The notes: a model not told the origin generated them from the letters alone. DNA of 64,000 bases from Geobacillus thermoleovorans (GCF_001610955.1 NZ_CP014335.1:323001-387000); one strand, 5' to 3'. Counted from the stretch's first letter, positions 1-8,442 are shown. Numbers and translations: made by a program.

Positions 1-1
1 A

Positions 2-1075
2 TGGATTTACGGGGAAACCCATTCCCAAACGGAAGCGGCGGAAACGACCGCAAAAAGCGAGGCGCTGCCATTGCAGCCGACGGCGAACGTCAAAACGAAT
101 ATGATTGACGCCATTAACAAAGTGGCCGATGCGGTCGTCGGGGTCGTCAACATTCAGAAGCAAGTGGACTTTTTCTCTGATCAAGCACAAGATACCGAAG
201 CGGGAACGGGTTCGGGCGTCATCTTTAAAAAAGAAGGCAATGTGGCCTACATTGTGACGAACAACCATGTCATTGAAGGAGCGAACAAAGTGGAGGTGGC
301 GCTCCCGAACGGCAAAAAAGTGAAAGCCGACATCGTCGGCGCGGATGCACTCACTGACCTCGCCGTCTTGAAAATCCCAGCCAATGGCGTAACGAAAGTG
401 GCGAGCTTCGGCGACTCGTCGAAGGTAAAAATCGGCGAACCCGTGGCGGCCATCGGCAACCCGCTTGGTCTTGATTTGTCGCGGACGGTGACGGAAGGCA
501 TCGTCAGCGGCAAACGGACGATGCCGGTGTCCACCTCAGCGGGCGACTGGGAGATTGACGTCATCCAGACGGATGCGGCAATCAACCCGGGCAACAGCGG
601 TGGGGCGCTCATTAACAGCGCGGGTCAAGTGATCGGCATCAACAGCATGAAAATCGCGGAAACGGGCGTCGAAGGGCTCGGCTTTGCCATCCCGAGCGAA
701 AACGTCAAGCCGATCATCGAACAGCTCATGAAAGACGGCAAAATCAAACGCCCGTACCTTGGCGTCCAGCTCGTCGATGTGGCCGATTTGTCCGATGAAG
801 TCCGCGCTGATGAACTGAAATTGCCGTCCAACGTGACATATGGTGCGGCCATCACGTCGGTCGAACCGTTCTCGCCGGCGGCCGATGCCGGGTTGAAGTC
901 AAAAGACGTCATCGTCGCCATCAACGGCGACAAAATCGACAGCGTCAGCGCCTTGCGCAAATATTTGTATACGAAAACATCGGTGGGCAATCGCATCAAA
1001 CTGACGATCTATCGCGATGGGTTTGAGACGACCGTATCGGTCACCTTAAAAGCGAGAGACAGCAGCCAATCGTAA
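2..1075 (+). CDS. HtrA/DegP-family serine protease, 5' end outside window
   Basis: The frame is open from base 2, so the window begins inside the gene and the N-terminal membrane anchor is not seen; the TTG at 71 is internal. The trypsin-like domain carries a complete catalytic triad: His in TNNHVIEG (codon 266-268), Asp in LTDLAVLKI (codon 356-358) and Ser in NPGNSGGALI (codon 595-597). A PDZ domain follows from about base 745 (YLGVQLVDV, then DAGLKSKDVIVAINGDKI). Family members are membrane-anchored, outward-facing proteases that degrade misfolded exported proteins. In Bacillus a homologue (htrC/yyxA) closes the walRK operon; whether that holds here cannot be seen. An intrinsic terminator follows at once, so this is the last gene of its unit. 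Confidence 0.93.
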   Translation, partial: WIYGETHSQTEAAETTAKSEALPLQPTANVKTNMIDAINKVADAVVGVVNIQKQVDFFSDQAQDTEAGTGSGVIFKKEGNVAYIVTNNHVIEGANKVEVALPNGKKVKADIVGADALTDLAVLKIPANGVTKVASFGDSSKVKIGEPVAAIGNPLGLDLSRTVTEGIVSGKRTMPVSTSAGDWEIDVIQTDAAINPGNSGGALINSAGQVIGINSMKIAETGVEGLGFAIPSENVKPIIEQLMKDGKIKRPYLGVQLVDVADLSDEVRADELKLPSNVTYGAAITSVEPFSPAADAGLKSKDVIVAINGDKIDSVSALRKYLYTKTSVGNRIKLTIYRDGFETTVSVTLKARDSSQS

Positions 1076-1083
1076 GAAACAGC

Positions 1084-1127
1084 GCCTCTTTTCAGCCGAA
1101 GCGGCTGGAAAGAGGCGATTTTCATTT
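1084..1127 (+). terminator. Intrinsic terminator after the HtrA-like gene
   Basis: A 15-nt stem CGCCTCTTTTCAGCC pairs with GGCTGGAAAGAGGCG (one mismatch) across a five-base loop and is followed by a T-rich stretch. It lies nine bases after the stop codon. Confidence 0.85.
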
Positions 1128-1131
1128 TCGT

Positions 1132-1485
1132 GTGGAGCGCTTGCTCATGATGCTGGAGTATAAAGCGAAAGGAGACGGCTGTACGTTGATCCGTGTCGTC
1201 AGCACTTTGTATCGAGTCTGCTCATATTGCGAGAGCTGGCATGACGACGCGCAGCCGCTGCATGTCCGAGAGTGGGTGCGCCCGCAATGCAGGGCGCACC
1301 ATGACCCGGATCATAACGCCGCTCGGAATGATGTTGAAGGAAGGGCTTCGTTTGCTGTCGTCACAAGGCAGCCGAACCGTGGGACGCACGGGGGCGGCTT
1401 GGCTGGCAGCCTGCCGTGGGGCGGGTATTTCCAAGAATTCCCCAACTCTAAGCGTGAGCGCAGATGGGAGAGTGTTCGTCCCCTC
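1132..1485 (+). pseudogene. 3' fragment of a tnpB gene, frameshifted
   Basis: The first frame (from 1132) reads LLMMLEYKAKGDGCTLIRV, then CSYCESWHDDAQPLHVREW, then a degenerate RPQCRAHHDPDHNAAR. This is the zinc-ribbon and last RuvC block of a TnpB protein. Near 1333 the similarity jumps to another frame, which continues MLKEGLRLLSSQGSRTVGRT, the usual TnpB tail. The front two thirds of the gene are missing, so this is a dead copy. It belongs to the zinc-ribbon class, unlike the intact TnpB on the opposite strand just to its right. The interval to 1522 holds no other gene I can support. Confidence 0.8.
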
Positions 1486-1522
1486 TAATTTTTGTGAATA
1501 TATGACTATTTTTCCATTAGTA

Positions 1523-1660
1523 GTGAACTACCCCCCACTTAATTTTCTAGCGAAAATTTGAAGTGGGGGCTTCCAAAGAAGTTTGACTGCTTCAAGCAAT
1601 CCTTATTCTTTGAGGCGTGTCCACTTCGCCGCTAGAGCATAAGACACTCAGGTCTACAGC
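1523..1660 (-). ncRNA. Predicted omega RNA of the first TnpB cassette
   Basis: In known TnpB systems the guide RNA scaffold overlaps the 3' end of tnpB and runs to the right end of the element, with the guide copied from flanking DNA. Here that region holds the tnpB tail and then a stable hairpin (1531-1570, minus strand). The guide would begin at about 1522 and read leftward (TACTAATGGAAAAATAGTC). The 5' limit is a guess. The call rests on position and the right-end hairpin only. Confidence 0.5.
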
Positions 1661-2839
1661 TTTACTTTTCTTTAAGATGTTTAATGCGCCATTGACATCA
1701 GCATTAATTAGTTTGCCAGACTTTGTTCGATACAAGCCGCGCTTAATACGTTTGCCGCTGAACTTATATTCTTTTGGATTGTCGGCATTATATTCAGGAA
1801 TCTCATCGCCGTCAAAAAAGCTGGCTTGAGACGTATATGATTCTTCCTGTTTCAAGAATTCAATGCCGTAAAATTCACAAAGATATTCTAGTTTTTCTTT
1901 TATGTTACCGAGAGGAATATTGACAAAGTTTTGATTTGTCTTTTTTCCTAGATTAATATTGCGTTGCCATGTTTCCGCATAGCCAATGACAAGTTTGCCA
2001 ATTTGATTTTCAATACAGTAGTTAATGACGTAACGGCAAGTCTTGTTGATATAATCATTCACTTTATTATTGCGATTCATAGCAAGCAAAGCCTGTTTAC
2101 GAGTGGTGCCTTTGATTTTTTGCTTATCTTTCATGCTTTGAAGTCTGGCATTTTCTTTGTTAAACCATTGATTTATACTTTTTAATCTCCGCCCATCAAT
2201 GATGAATGATCTGCCGTCTGATGTGACACAAGTGGCAAAATTGTTTAATCCTAAATCAATTGCCAGTGCTTTTTGGTCATTTAATTCTCTTTGATCTTCA
2301 GGCATTTCATATTTGTACTGAATCTCAAAGAACCTGGCATGATGCTTAGGAATGATTTCAATCTGCTTAATCTTTTTGTCCAGTAACACAGGCGGAATCG
2401 TTATCGTGATAGGCTTGCGAGTCTTTTTAAATAGGCGAGAATACGGTATCGTGAATTTGTTGCCGTCTATACGAATCTGGCCAATGATCAGTGAATGAAA
2501 GCCATTTTTTTTAAGATATTTTGGAATACTGATAGCCTTGTGGTCATATTTTCCTTGTTTGGCAAGACTGATCAAACCAAAGAAAGATTTAAAGGCTTCA
2601 TTGACCTTTTTTAAAATTTGCTGTGCCATGTTGCTGTTTAACAGCTTATAGTTTTCGTTAGTTTTTGCAAGATGATAGTTTTTCTCATAATTAAGAAATT
2701 CCTTGTGTTCAAAATAGTATTGTCTGACATTGTACAATCCGACGTTGTACATGTTCTTGGCAATATGGCACAGTTCTCGAAGAGTCAAGTATTCTTCTTT
2801 GGTCAAACCATTTAGCTGTTGTTTGATACAAAAATACAT
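1592..2839 (-). CDS. tnpB: TnpB RNA-guided endonuclease, zinc-ribbon-less type
   Basis: This 415-residue protein begins at the ATG at 2839, seven bases after GGAGGTG; a longer frame from 2854 would put its start inside that ribosome site. RuvC motif I is [13 protein letters not shown] (Asp195) and motif III is [12 protein letters not shown] (Asp381). The expected EDL of motif II reads VIGYAETW instead, with Glu289 three places downstream; another acidic pair lies in [15 protein letters not shown] (Glu332/333). There is no CxxC...CxxC zinc ribbon; the block [16 protein letters not shown] sits in its place. TnpB proteins are transposon-encoded nucleases guided by omega RNA. The gene looks intact. 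Nuclease activity is inferred from the family. Confidence 0.85.
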   Translation of the reverse strand: MYFCIKQQLNGLTKEEYLTLRELCHIAKNMYNVGLYNVRQYYFEHKEFLNYEKNYHLAKTNENYKLLNSNMAQQILKKVNEAFKSFFGLISLAKQGKYDHKAISIPKYLKKNGFHSLIIGQIRIDGNKFTIPYSRLFKKTRKPITITIPPVLLDKKIKQIEIIPKHHARFFEIQYKYEMPEDQRELNDQKALAIDLGLNNFATCVTSDGRSFIIDGRRLKSINQWFNKENARLQSMKDKQKIKGTTRKQALLAMNRNNKVNDYINKTCRYVINYCIENQIGKLVIGYAETWQRNINLGKKTNQNFVNIPLGNIKEKLEYLCEFYGIEFLKQEESYTSQASFFDGDEIPEYNADNPKEYKFSGKRIKRGLYRTKSGKLINADVNGALNILKKSKAVDLSVLCSSGEVDTPQRIRIA

Positions 2840-2913
2840 TTTTTCACCTCCCATCTAACTATATTATACTATATTTTACTGAATCTATCCTATTTTCAGC
2901 AAAATATAGTTAA

Positions 2914-2970
2914 GGCGATTCATCTCCCACTTACTCCGCTTCGCTTCGTTGAAGTGGGAGTCTTCTCGCC
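2914..2970 (-). repeat. Left-end hairpin of the first tnpB cassette
   Basis: On the minus strand GGCGAGAAGACTCCCACTT and AAGTGGGAGATGAATCGCC can fold into a hairpin with a purine-rich loop. The same arrangement, with only a few substitutions, precedes the second tnpB gene (35586-35639). IS200/IS605 ends are recognised as such single-strand hairpins. The stretch between it and 3056 holds no gene I can support. Confidence 0.65.
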
Positions 2971-3055
2971 TAATTAAGATAAATACTCTTTTTTTTGCAT
3001 TTCCAATAGAATTTTAATTGTAAATATATTGATTTAACGTAGTTATTTGTATTTT

Positions 3056-3292
3056 ATGAAAAAATCTGCCTTGCTCTCTCCACTTGTCGCTTTGAGCCTC
3101 ATTTACACATCGGGTGTTTCGTTGACGTATGCTGATTCGGGGGAGAAAGCAGATAAGGTAAAACTCCAGATGGAACAAGAAATGGACAAGAAACAGCTAG
3201 AAGAGCGTCAGGAAATCAGAAATTTAATCAATGAACCTGTTGATCAGGGGGAAAATCTCTCCATAAAGAAGGAAACGTGCTCCATTTCATAG
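3056..3292 (+). CDS. Short secreted protein, probably truncated
   Basis: The 78-residue ORF begins MKKSALLSPLVALSLIYTSG, a typical Sec signal peptide with likely cleavage after TYA, and continues as a charged, glutamate- and lysine-rich segment (QMEQEMDKKQLEERQEIR). The ATG has no good ribosome binding site, and the left end of the tnpB cassette lies about 85 bases upstream, so the native promoter region may have been displaced. Near 3270 an overlapping frame continues FIEHYNHQGWKGIQYG, which hints that a longer gene was frameshifted here. I do not recognise the family. It may be a decaying gene. Confidence 0.4.
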   Translation: MKKSALLSPLVALSLIYTSGVSLTYADSGEKADKVKLQMEQEMDKKQLEERQEIRNLINEPVDQGENLSIKKETCSIS

Positions 3293-3328
3293 AACATTAC
3301 AACCATCAAGGCTGGAAGGGGATTCAAT

Positions 3329-4716
3329 ATGGGCCCAAGTGCACCGCTATGGATGTCAATGTTGTACTACCTCATGTGCACCGCGACGTTGCTCGCCGGT
3401 GTGGTGATGCTGGTGAAAGGAACGGTTCGCCGCTTGTATTCGCTCGCTGCGGTGCTTGCGGTGCCGCTCTTTTTTCTGAACAATTTTCACACGATCGCCA
3501 GGGTCGGTGTCGATCCGTTCGACTATTGGCAGCAATCCCTTATCGAAGGGCAATGGTGGGCGTGGCTGTCGCTTGCGTTGTTCCTTTACATCGTATGGTA
3601 CTGGGGATTGCTTGTCCAGCGCATAGGAGGTAAAAAGGAAGGGCAGGCTTGGTGGAAGCGGCAGAGATGGATATGGGTTGTGCTGGCGGCAGCCGCGCCT
3701 GTCATCGTATATTGGGTGCAGAACATTGACAATTCCGTTGTCTCCTCGGTGCGGACGTACGAACCGTCCAACGCTCATTTGCCGCACGGTCCGTCAGCGC
3801 GTATTTTCTTTTTGTATTCTCACCCGTTGGAGCGGGAGTCATATATCGTGGAGGCGGACGAACATCATGTGCGCAAAGTGGTGACGCTGAAAGCAGTTGG
3901 AATCTCTCACCTTTCGCCCGCTTCTTCAACAAAGGAACTGTTGTTGTGGTCCGATTATACAGGAAAGTATGTGTATCGACTAAATCCAGACACATGGACG
4001 GTTGTCGATCAAAAGCGGTCTCCAGCCCTCTTTCCTTTGCCTCATTGGAGGGAGAGTGGGATATTCGTTCGCTGAACCAAGATGTAAAAACCAATAAACT
4101 AGAAGTAAGAAAAGAGGGAAAATTGTTATTTTCTAAACGATTCCCTCCCTACGTTCTTCAAGTTTTGCACGTAGCGCCGTATTTCTATGTGTTCGCCGAT
4201 GTGATTGAAAAGGAACAAGGCGTATTGTATGTGATCGATCAACGCGGTGAGGTCGTGAAAGAAATTCCGTTGCTCACTTCCTCCGCCCGATCGATGGCGG
4301 CTTTCCGCAACTACCTTGTCATCGCCACGAAACCTCGTCTCACAATCATTGATCCGCATTCATGGCGAGTGACATATTGGGACATGGGGCAAGAGGAAAC
4401 ACGATTCGATCAGCTCCAAGTGAAAGGAGACGCGCTGTGGGTGAGCTATGTCCAGAGGGAAAAGTCGGGGTGGATTGCTTTGAACGATCAGTTCAAGCTG
4501 ATCGAAAAGCATGAACTGCCTTCTGTGTACTGGGAAGCACGGTTTCACGGCGATTATGTGTATATATTGTTCGAGCCGCAGGAGGGGAACAAGGCGGACA
4601 ATGCAGGAGAAATGAACACCTTCCAGCTGCGTACGGCCCAACTTGCCGCCAAGTTTACTGTGCCGAAACAAAAGCACAACTTGCAGACATTTTACGTGAT
4701 GGATGAAATACAATGA
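3329..4716 (+). pseudogene. Membrane protein with propeller-like C-terminus, split by a frameshift
   Basis: The first part (3329-4075) has a good start (GGAAGGGGATTCAAT before ATG) and three or four membrane helices: LYYLMCTATLLAGVVMLV, LAAVLAVPLFFLNNF, WAWLSLALFLYIVWYWGLLV and WVVLAAAAPVIVYWV. An external domain of YIVEADEHHVRKVV-like strands follows. It stops at 4075, but the same kind of sequence resumes in the -1 frame (about 4030-4716: LLFSKRFPPYVLQVLHV, YVIDQRGEVVKEIPLL, LTIIDPHSWRVTYWD), resembling beta-propeller blades. The simplest reading is one ~460-residue gene that lost one base near 4025. A sequencing error would look the same. I do not recognise the family. The second part ends in an ATGA overlap with the next gene, which supports an original operon. 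Confidence 0.65.
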
Positions 4717-5102
4717 TAGTGCAGGAGATGACGGCAAGGGGGGAGAGGGACATACAATTCCGAGACTATGAAGAATTTTGGCCGTTCTATTTGACCCAGC
4801 ATCGCAAACGAGCGACGCGGCGCTGGCATTTTGTCGGAACGAGCTTTGTCTTTTTGTTCATCATCATCGCGGCTGTAACGGGAAACGCATGGTGGCTGCT
4901 TGGCGCGCCGATTGCCGCCTACACGCTCGCTTGGTTCAGCCACTTTTTCATCGAAGGAAACAAACCCGCCACCTTCGGCCATCCGCTTTGGTCGCTTCGA
5001 GCTGATTTTCACATGTACGGGCTGATGCTTGCGGGACGCTTGGGGCGTGAGCTTGAGCGGATTGGGCTTTCAGAGGATCGGGATGTCAGCCAAAATGGAT
5101 AA
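4713..5102 (+). CDS. Mpo1-like (DUF962) membrane protein
   Basis: This 129-residue protein matches the DUF962/Mpo1-like pattern: YEEFWPFYLTQHRKRATRRW, HFVGTSFVFLFIIIAAV, WWLLGAPIAAYTLAWFSHFF, then the signature EGNKPATFGHPLWSLRADF. It has about two membrane helices, and conserved His residues sit near the helix ends. The yeast relative Mpo1 is an iron-dependent dioxygenase of 2-hydroxy fatty acids; the bacterial function is not established. The ATG overlaps the stop of the upstream reading frame (ATGA), suggesting coupled translation with the frameshifted membrane gene. Confidence 0.75.
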   Translation: MIVQEMTARGERDIQFRDYEEFWPFYLTQHRKRATRRWHFVGTSFVFLFIIIAAVTGNAWWLLGAPIAAYTLAWFSHFFIEGNKPATFGHPLWSLRADFHMYGLMLAGRLGRELERIGLSEDRDVSQNG

Positions 5103-5116
5103 GAATCACGTTGAGA

Positions 5117-5226
5117 GGCCTTTCTCCCGACTGATTTCTTCTATCAGTGATTGTCGTCGATCCTCAAGGCTTTTGAGGGATCGAAGGACGACGACAATCC
5201 GGGATGAAATATCAGGGAGAAAGGCC
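5117..5226. repeat. 110-nt near-perfect palindrome between convergent genes
   Basis: The arms are GGCCTTTCTCCC (5117-5128) and GGGAGAAAGGCC (5215-5226), then ATTGTCGTCG (5150-5159) and CGACGACAAT (5189-5198), then ATCCTCAA (5160-5167) and TTGAGGGAT (5173-5181). The whole can fold into one long hairpin in either strand. It separates a plus-strand gene ending at 5102 from a minus-strand gene ending at 5239, so it could act as a two-way terminator. Its length and internal symmetry also fit a small palindromic mobile repeat. Confidence 0.75.
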
Positions 5227-5238
5227 CTTGTCCCCGCA

Positions 5239-6105
5239 TTACTTCTTCATTTGTTCAATCTTTTCAAGCGGCAGCCCGGTCAGTTCATGAATCGTGTCGG
5301 CATCATATCCTTTTGCCAACATTCGTTTCGCAACATCCATCTTTGCTTTTTCCATTCCTTTCTCCATGCCTTTCTCCATGCCTTTCTGCTCGTATGAAAC
5401 GATGAGTTCCATGACTTTGGCAGCCTCCTTCTCCTCCATTGTATTCACCTCATTTCGCAGTCGGATTTCTTCTTCATCCGATAACCGCAAATATGTTTCG
5501 AAAAAGCCGAACAACAGACGCTGTTTCGCCTCATCGAGCTCGAGGCGGGTGAGCATGCGCAAAAATTCCTTTTTCACTTCCACCTTCTCATCTTCATTAT
5601 ACCCCATTTTGCTTAACAGGGCGGCGGCGACCGGGTTGTTATGGCGGATGTACTCGCGCCACGGGAGTTTGCGCAATTCGATGGCCAAAAAACGGAAATC
5701 GAGAACAGCCCAAAACGGAAACTCCACAGTGAAAGAGGAAGGTTCATTACGGATGGCGTCATAGCTGAAGATAGCGATCGGAAGAATACGGCGGCGGTGT
5801 TTTTGAAATAAACGGCTGAAATAAATGAACATTCGCTCCGAAAAAGCGGGTTGGATGTAGCTTTGGTGTTCGATGTGGACAATGATCAGTCCATCTTCCC
5901 CTTTTAGCTTTGTCTCGATCAATAGATCGACTCGATGTTTTTCCCCTGCAGTAACATCAGTCAACACTTCTTCTGATAAAAAGGAAAGATGGTTAAAGTC
6001 AACATGCTCGTATACGCGCGGGAAGAAGAGGAGAACGAATTCTTCAAAAAACGTGCTTAACAACTCTTTAAACAGGCGATCATGGTCAATGCGCGTTTCT
6101 GACAT
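5239..6105 (-). CDS. Rpn-family PD-(D/E)XK nuclease (recombination-promoting nuclease/putative transposase)
   Basis: The 288-residue protein has the N-terminal nuclease fold of the Rpn/PDDEXK group: Asp60 in HRVDLLIETKLKG, then Glu79 and Gln81 in VHIEHQS, followed by MFIYFSRLFQKH and PIAIFSYD. The helical C-terminal part includes LDFRFLAIELRKLPWREYI and a run of KGMEKGMEKGMEKA, a short tandem repeat typical of the family tail. The start is supported by GGGAGGGAGACC before ATG. Rpn proteins are metal-dependent DNases that stimulate RecA-independent recombination in E. coli; some are linked to phage defence. A broken relative lies at 10957-11082, so the family has spread in this genome. Confidence 0.85.
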   Translation of the reverse strand: MSETRIDHDRLFKELLSTFFEEFVLLFFPRVYEHVDFNHLSFLSEEVLTDVTAGEKHRVDLLIETKLKGEDGLIIVHIEHQSYIQPAFSERMFIYFSRLFQKHRRRILPIAIFSYDAIRNEPSSFTVEFPFWAVLDFRFLAIELRKLPWREYIRHNNPVAAALLSKMGYNEDEKVEVKKEFLRMLTRLELDEAKQRLLFGFFETYLRLSDEEEIRLRNEVNTMEEKEAAKVMELIVSYEQKGMEKGMEKGMEKAKMDVAKRMLAKGYDADTIHELTGLPLEKIEQMKK

Positions 6106-6261
6106 GGTCTCCCTCCCTATTTATTTTTGAACTCCCATTTGTTTTATTCGATCCATGCAAGGCAAAATCCTGCCTGATCACAGCTTTTTCACAGAAGTTT
6201 TTTGTTCGAAGACAGGAAATAAGAGAAATGCTGTCGAATTTTGATGTTGATGGAAAAATGA

Positions 6262-6287
6262 TGAAACCAACTGATGCTTCGGCCGTA
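6262..6287 (+). promoter_or_regulatory. Sigma-W promoter for yuaF-floT
   Basis: TGAAAC (6262-6267) and CGTA (6284-6287) are separated by exactly 16 bases, matching the sigma-W consensus. In B. subtilis yuaF-floT (yuaG) is a sigma-W operon, which agrees with the placement 33 bases before the first start codon. Confidence 0.85.
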
Positions 6288-6319
6288 TGAATCATTGACG
6301 GGAAAGGAGGGGAGGGGGG

Positions 6320-6859
6320 ATGTGGTTCGGTCATCCGCCTGAAGTCGTATACGGAGCGGTGTTGGTGGTCAGTGCGCTGCTGACGGTGTTGTATTTTTTC
6401 TTCAGCGACGTGCTTGACGGCCTGTTCGATGTAGCCGATCATCCGCTGTTCAGCCCGCAGCTCATTTTATCATTTTTCATCGTCGGCAGCGCGGTCGGGC
6501 TGTTGGCGGAAATGTATACGGATTGGGCATCAGGTTCTATCATTTGGCTTAGCATTGGGGTGGCGATTGTTGCCGTGTTGCTTTTGCACTTTTTCGTTTT
6601 TTTGCCGCTCCGCTCGGCCGAGGCGTCGCTTGGGTATACGGACGCCGATTTGGAGGGGGCGCTTGCTAAAGTGATCGTCTCGGTGCCGCCTGACGGGTTG
6701 GGCGAAATTCTCATCTCCCGTAAAAGCGGCGCGGTGGCCAAAGCGGCGAAAAGCGCAAATAATGAGGCCATTCCGTCAGGGGAAGAGGTCATCATCGTAC
6801 AAATGGAAAACGGCGTCGCTGTGGTGGCGAGGCACGATCCGTATCACCTTTCCATCTAA
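6320..6859 (+). CDS. yuaF: NfeD-family membrane protein YuaF
   Basis: The 179-residue protein has three membrane helices (about 9-28, 47-66 and 72-95: VVYGAVLVVSALLTVLYFFF, LILSFFIVGSAVGLLAEMY, IIWLSIGVAIVAVLLLHFFV). A soluble beta-rich domain follows (LGYTDADLEGALAKVIVSVP, GEEVIIVQMENGVAVVARHD), the OB-fold of NfeD proteins. YuaF partners with the flotillin FloT in membrane-fluidity and envelope-stress control. The GGAGGGG ribosome site sits just before the ATG. It is followed after 22 bases by floT, in the same order as B. subtilis, behind a sigma-W promoter. Confidence 0.9.
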   Translation: MWFGHPPEVVYGAVLVVSALLTVLYFFFSDVLDGLFDVADHPLFSPQLILSFFIVGSAVGLLAEMYTDWASGSIIWLSIGVAIVAVLLLHFFVFLPLRSAEASLGYTDADLEGALAKVIVSVPPDGLGEILISRKSGAVAKAAKSANNEAIPSGEEVIIVQMENGVAVVARHDPYHLSI

Positions 6860-6881
6860 AACAAAGAAAGGGGACCTGTCA

Positions 6882-8399
6882 ATGGTTGCGCCATGGTTGA
6901 TTGTCATTGGTGTCGTCGTCCTGCTTCTTGTCGGACTCATTGCCATTTTCATCGCCCGCTACCGCACGGTCGGGCCGGATGAGGCGCTTATTGTCACTGG
7001 CAGCTATTTAGGAAGCAAAAACGTCCACGTGGACGAATCGGGAAACAAAATTAAAATTGTCCGCGGCGGCGGCACGTTCGTCGTGCCGATTTTCCAGCAG
7101 GCCGAGCCGCTTAGTTTATTGTCGATCAAATTGGATGTACAAACGCCGGAAGTGTATACGGAACAAGGCGTGCCCGTGATGGCGGACGGGGTGGCGATCA
7201 TCAAAGTCGGCAGCTCGATTGGCGAAATCGCGACCGCGGCCGAGCAGTTTTTAGGCAAAACGCGTCAAGACATGGAAAACGAAGCGCGTGAAGTGCTTGA
7301 AGGCCATCTTCGCTCCATTCTCGGGTCGATGACGGTTGAAGAAATTTATAAAAACCGCGACAAGTTTTCGCAAGAAGTGCAGCGTGTCGCCTCGCAAGAT
7401 TTGGCAAAAATGGGGCTTGTCATCGTCTCGTTCACGATCAAAGACGTGCGCGACAAAAACGGTTACCTCGATGCGCTCGGGAAGCCGCGCATCGCCCAAG
7501 TGAAGCGCGATGCTGACATCGCCACGGCCGAGGCGGAAAAAGAGACGCGCATCAAGCGGGCTGAAGCAGACAAGGAAGCGCGCAAGGCGGAGCTCGAGCG
7601 GCTGACGGAAATCGCGGAGGCGGAGAAAATCAACCAGTTGAAGCTCGCTGAGTTCCGCCGCGAGCAAGACATCGCCAAAGCGCGCGCCGATCAGGCGTAC
7701 CACCTCGAAGAAGCGAAGGCGAAGCAGGAAGTCATGGCGCAACAAATGCAAATTAAAATCATCGAGCGGCAAAAACAAATCGAGCTGGAAGAAAAAGAAA
7801 TTTTGCGCCGCGAGCGCCAGTACGATTCGGAAGTGAAGAAAAAAGCCGACGCTGAACGCTATGCGATTGAACAAAAAGCGGCGGCGGAAAAGGCGAAGCA
7901 AATCGCCGAAGCCGATGCGCAAAAATACCGCGTCGAAACGCTGGCGAAAGCGGAAGCGGAGCGCATCCGTCTCGACGGGCTGGCGAAAGCCGAGGCCGAG
8001 AAAGCAAAAGGGGAGGCAGAAGCGGAAATTATCCGCCTGAAAGGTCTCGCCGAAGCGGAAGCGAAACAAAAAATCGCCGAAGCGTTTGAGCGCTACGGCC
8101 AAGCAGCTGTGCTCGACATGATCATCAAGATGCTTCCGGAATATGCAAAACAAGTGGCGAGCCCGCTTGCGAACATCGAGAAGCTGACGATCGTCGACAC
8201 TGGCTCAGGGGCAGGAGGCGGCGCCAACCGTGTCACAGGCTATGCGACGAACTTAATGGCGAGCTTGCAGGAGACGTTAAAAGCTTCGACGGGCATCGAT
8301 GTGAAGCAGCTGCTTGAGAATCTCACGACAAGCGGTGCATCATCGGCCGTCACGGCCAAGCCAACCGTTGCCGAAGAGGCGAATGCGAGCCAGTCATGA
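6882..8399 (+). CDS. floT: Flotillin FloT (YuaG)
   Basis: This is a 505-residue SPFH protein. Residues 3-26 form the membrane-inserted hairpin (APWLIVIGVVVLLLVGLIAI) and the SPFH/band-7 domain covers about 30-200. A long coiled coil rich in EA and KAEAE repeats covers about 205-420. The C-terminal oligomerisation region is AAVLDMIIKMLPEYAKQVA. I start it at the ATG at 6882, after GAAAGGGG; a longer frame from 6762 would overlap yuaF. FloT organises functional membrane microdomains and modulates membrane fluidity. It is co-transcribed with yuaF and ends at a strong terminator. Confidence 0.93.
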   Translation: MVAPWLIVIGVVVLLLVGLIAIFIARYRTVGPDEALIVTGSYLGSKNVHVDESGNKIKIVRGGGTFVVPIFQQAEPLSLLSIKLDVQTPEVYTEQGVPVMADGVAIIKVGSSIGEIATAAEQFLGKTRQDMENEAREVLEGHLRSILGSMTVEEIYKNRDKFSQEVQRVASQDLAKMGLVIVSFTIKDVRDKNGYLDALGKPRIAQVKRDADIATAEAEKETRIKRAEADKEARKAELERLTEIAEAEKINQLKLAEFRREQDIAKARADQAYHLEEAKAKQEVMAQQMQIKIIERQKQIELEEKEILRRERQYDSEVKKKADAERYAIEQKAAAEKAKQIAEADAQKYRVETLAKAEAERIRLDGLAKAEAEKAKGEAEAEIIRLKGLAEAEAKQKIAEAFERYGQAAVLDMIIKMLPEYAKQVASPLANIEKLTIVDTGSGAGGGANRVTGYATNLMASLQETLKASTGIDVKQLLENLTTSGASSAVTAKPTVAEEANASQS

Positions 8400-8411
8400 A
8401 CATGGTGTGCG

Positions 8412-8442
8412 GCGCCCTTGATCGAACGAAGGGCGCTTTTTT
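8412..8442 (+). terminator. Terminator of the yuaF-floT operon
   Basis: GCGCCCTT (8412-8419) pairs with AAGGGCGC (8429-8436) across a nine-base loop and is followed by six T. Confidence 0.9.

Larger units (their letters stand above)
1523..2970 (-). mobile_element. IS200/IS605-type tnpB-only cassette (no tnpA)
   Basis: On the minus strand the unit runs from a left-end hairpin (2914-2970) through tnpB to a right-end hairpin that finishes near 1523. The right hairpin pairs CCCCCACTT with AAGTGGGGGG and ends in TAGTTCAC. Both ends closely resemble those of the cassette at 35586-36938. No Y1 transposase (tnpA) gene is present, so movement would need TnpA in trans. The exact ends are estimates, because the empty target site is not visible. 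The cassette is clearly more AT-rich than the surrounding genes. Confidence 0.75.

Noticed and set aside
4010-4075. Programmed -1 ribosomal frameshift joining the two membrane-protein frames
   Set aside because: No slippery heptamer of the X-XXY-YYZ type and no downstream pseudoknot were seen; a point deletion or sequencing error is simpler.
7251-8153. Long antisense ORF opposite floT and similar long minus-strand frames opposite alsT and rlmCD
   Set aside because: These are shadows of GC-rich or repetitive coding DNA; they lack ribosome sites and family motifs.
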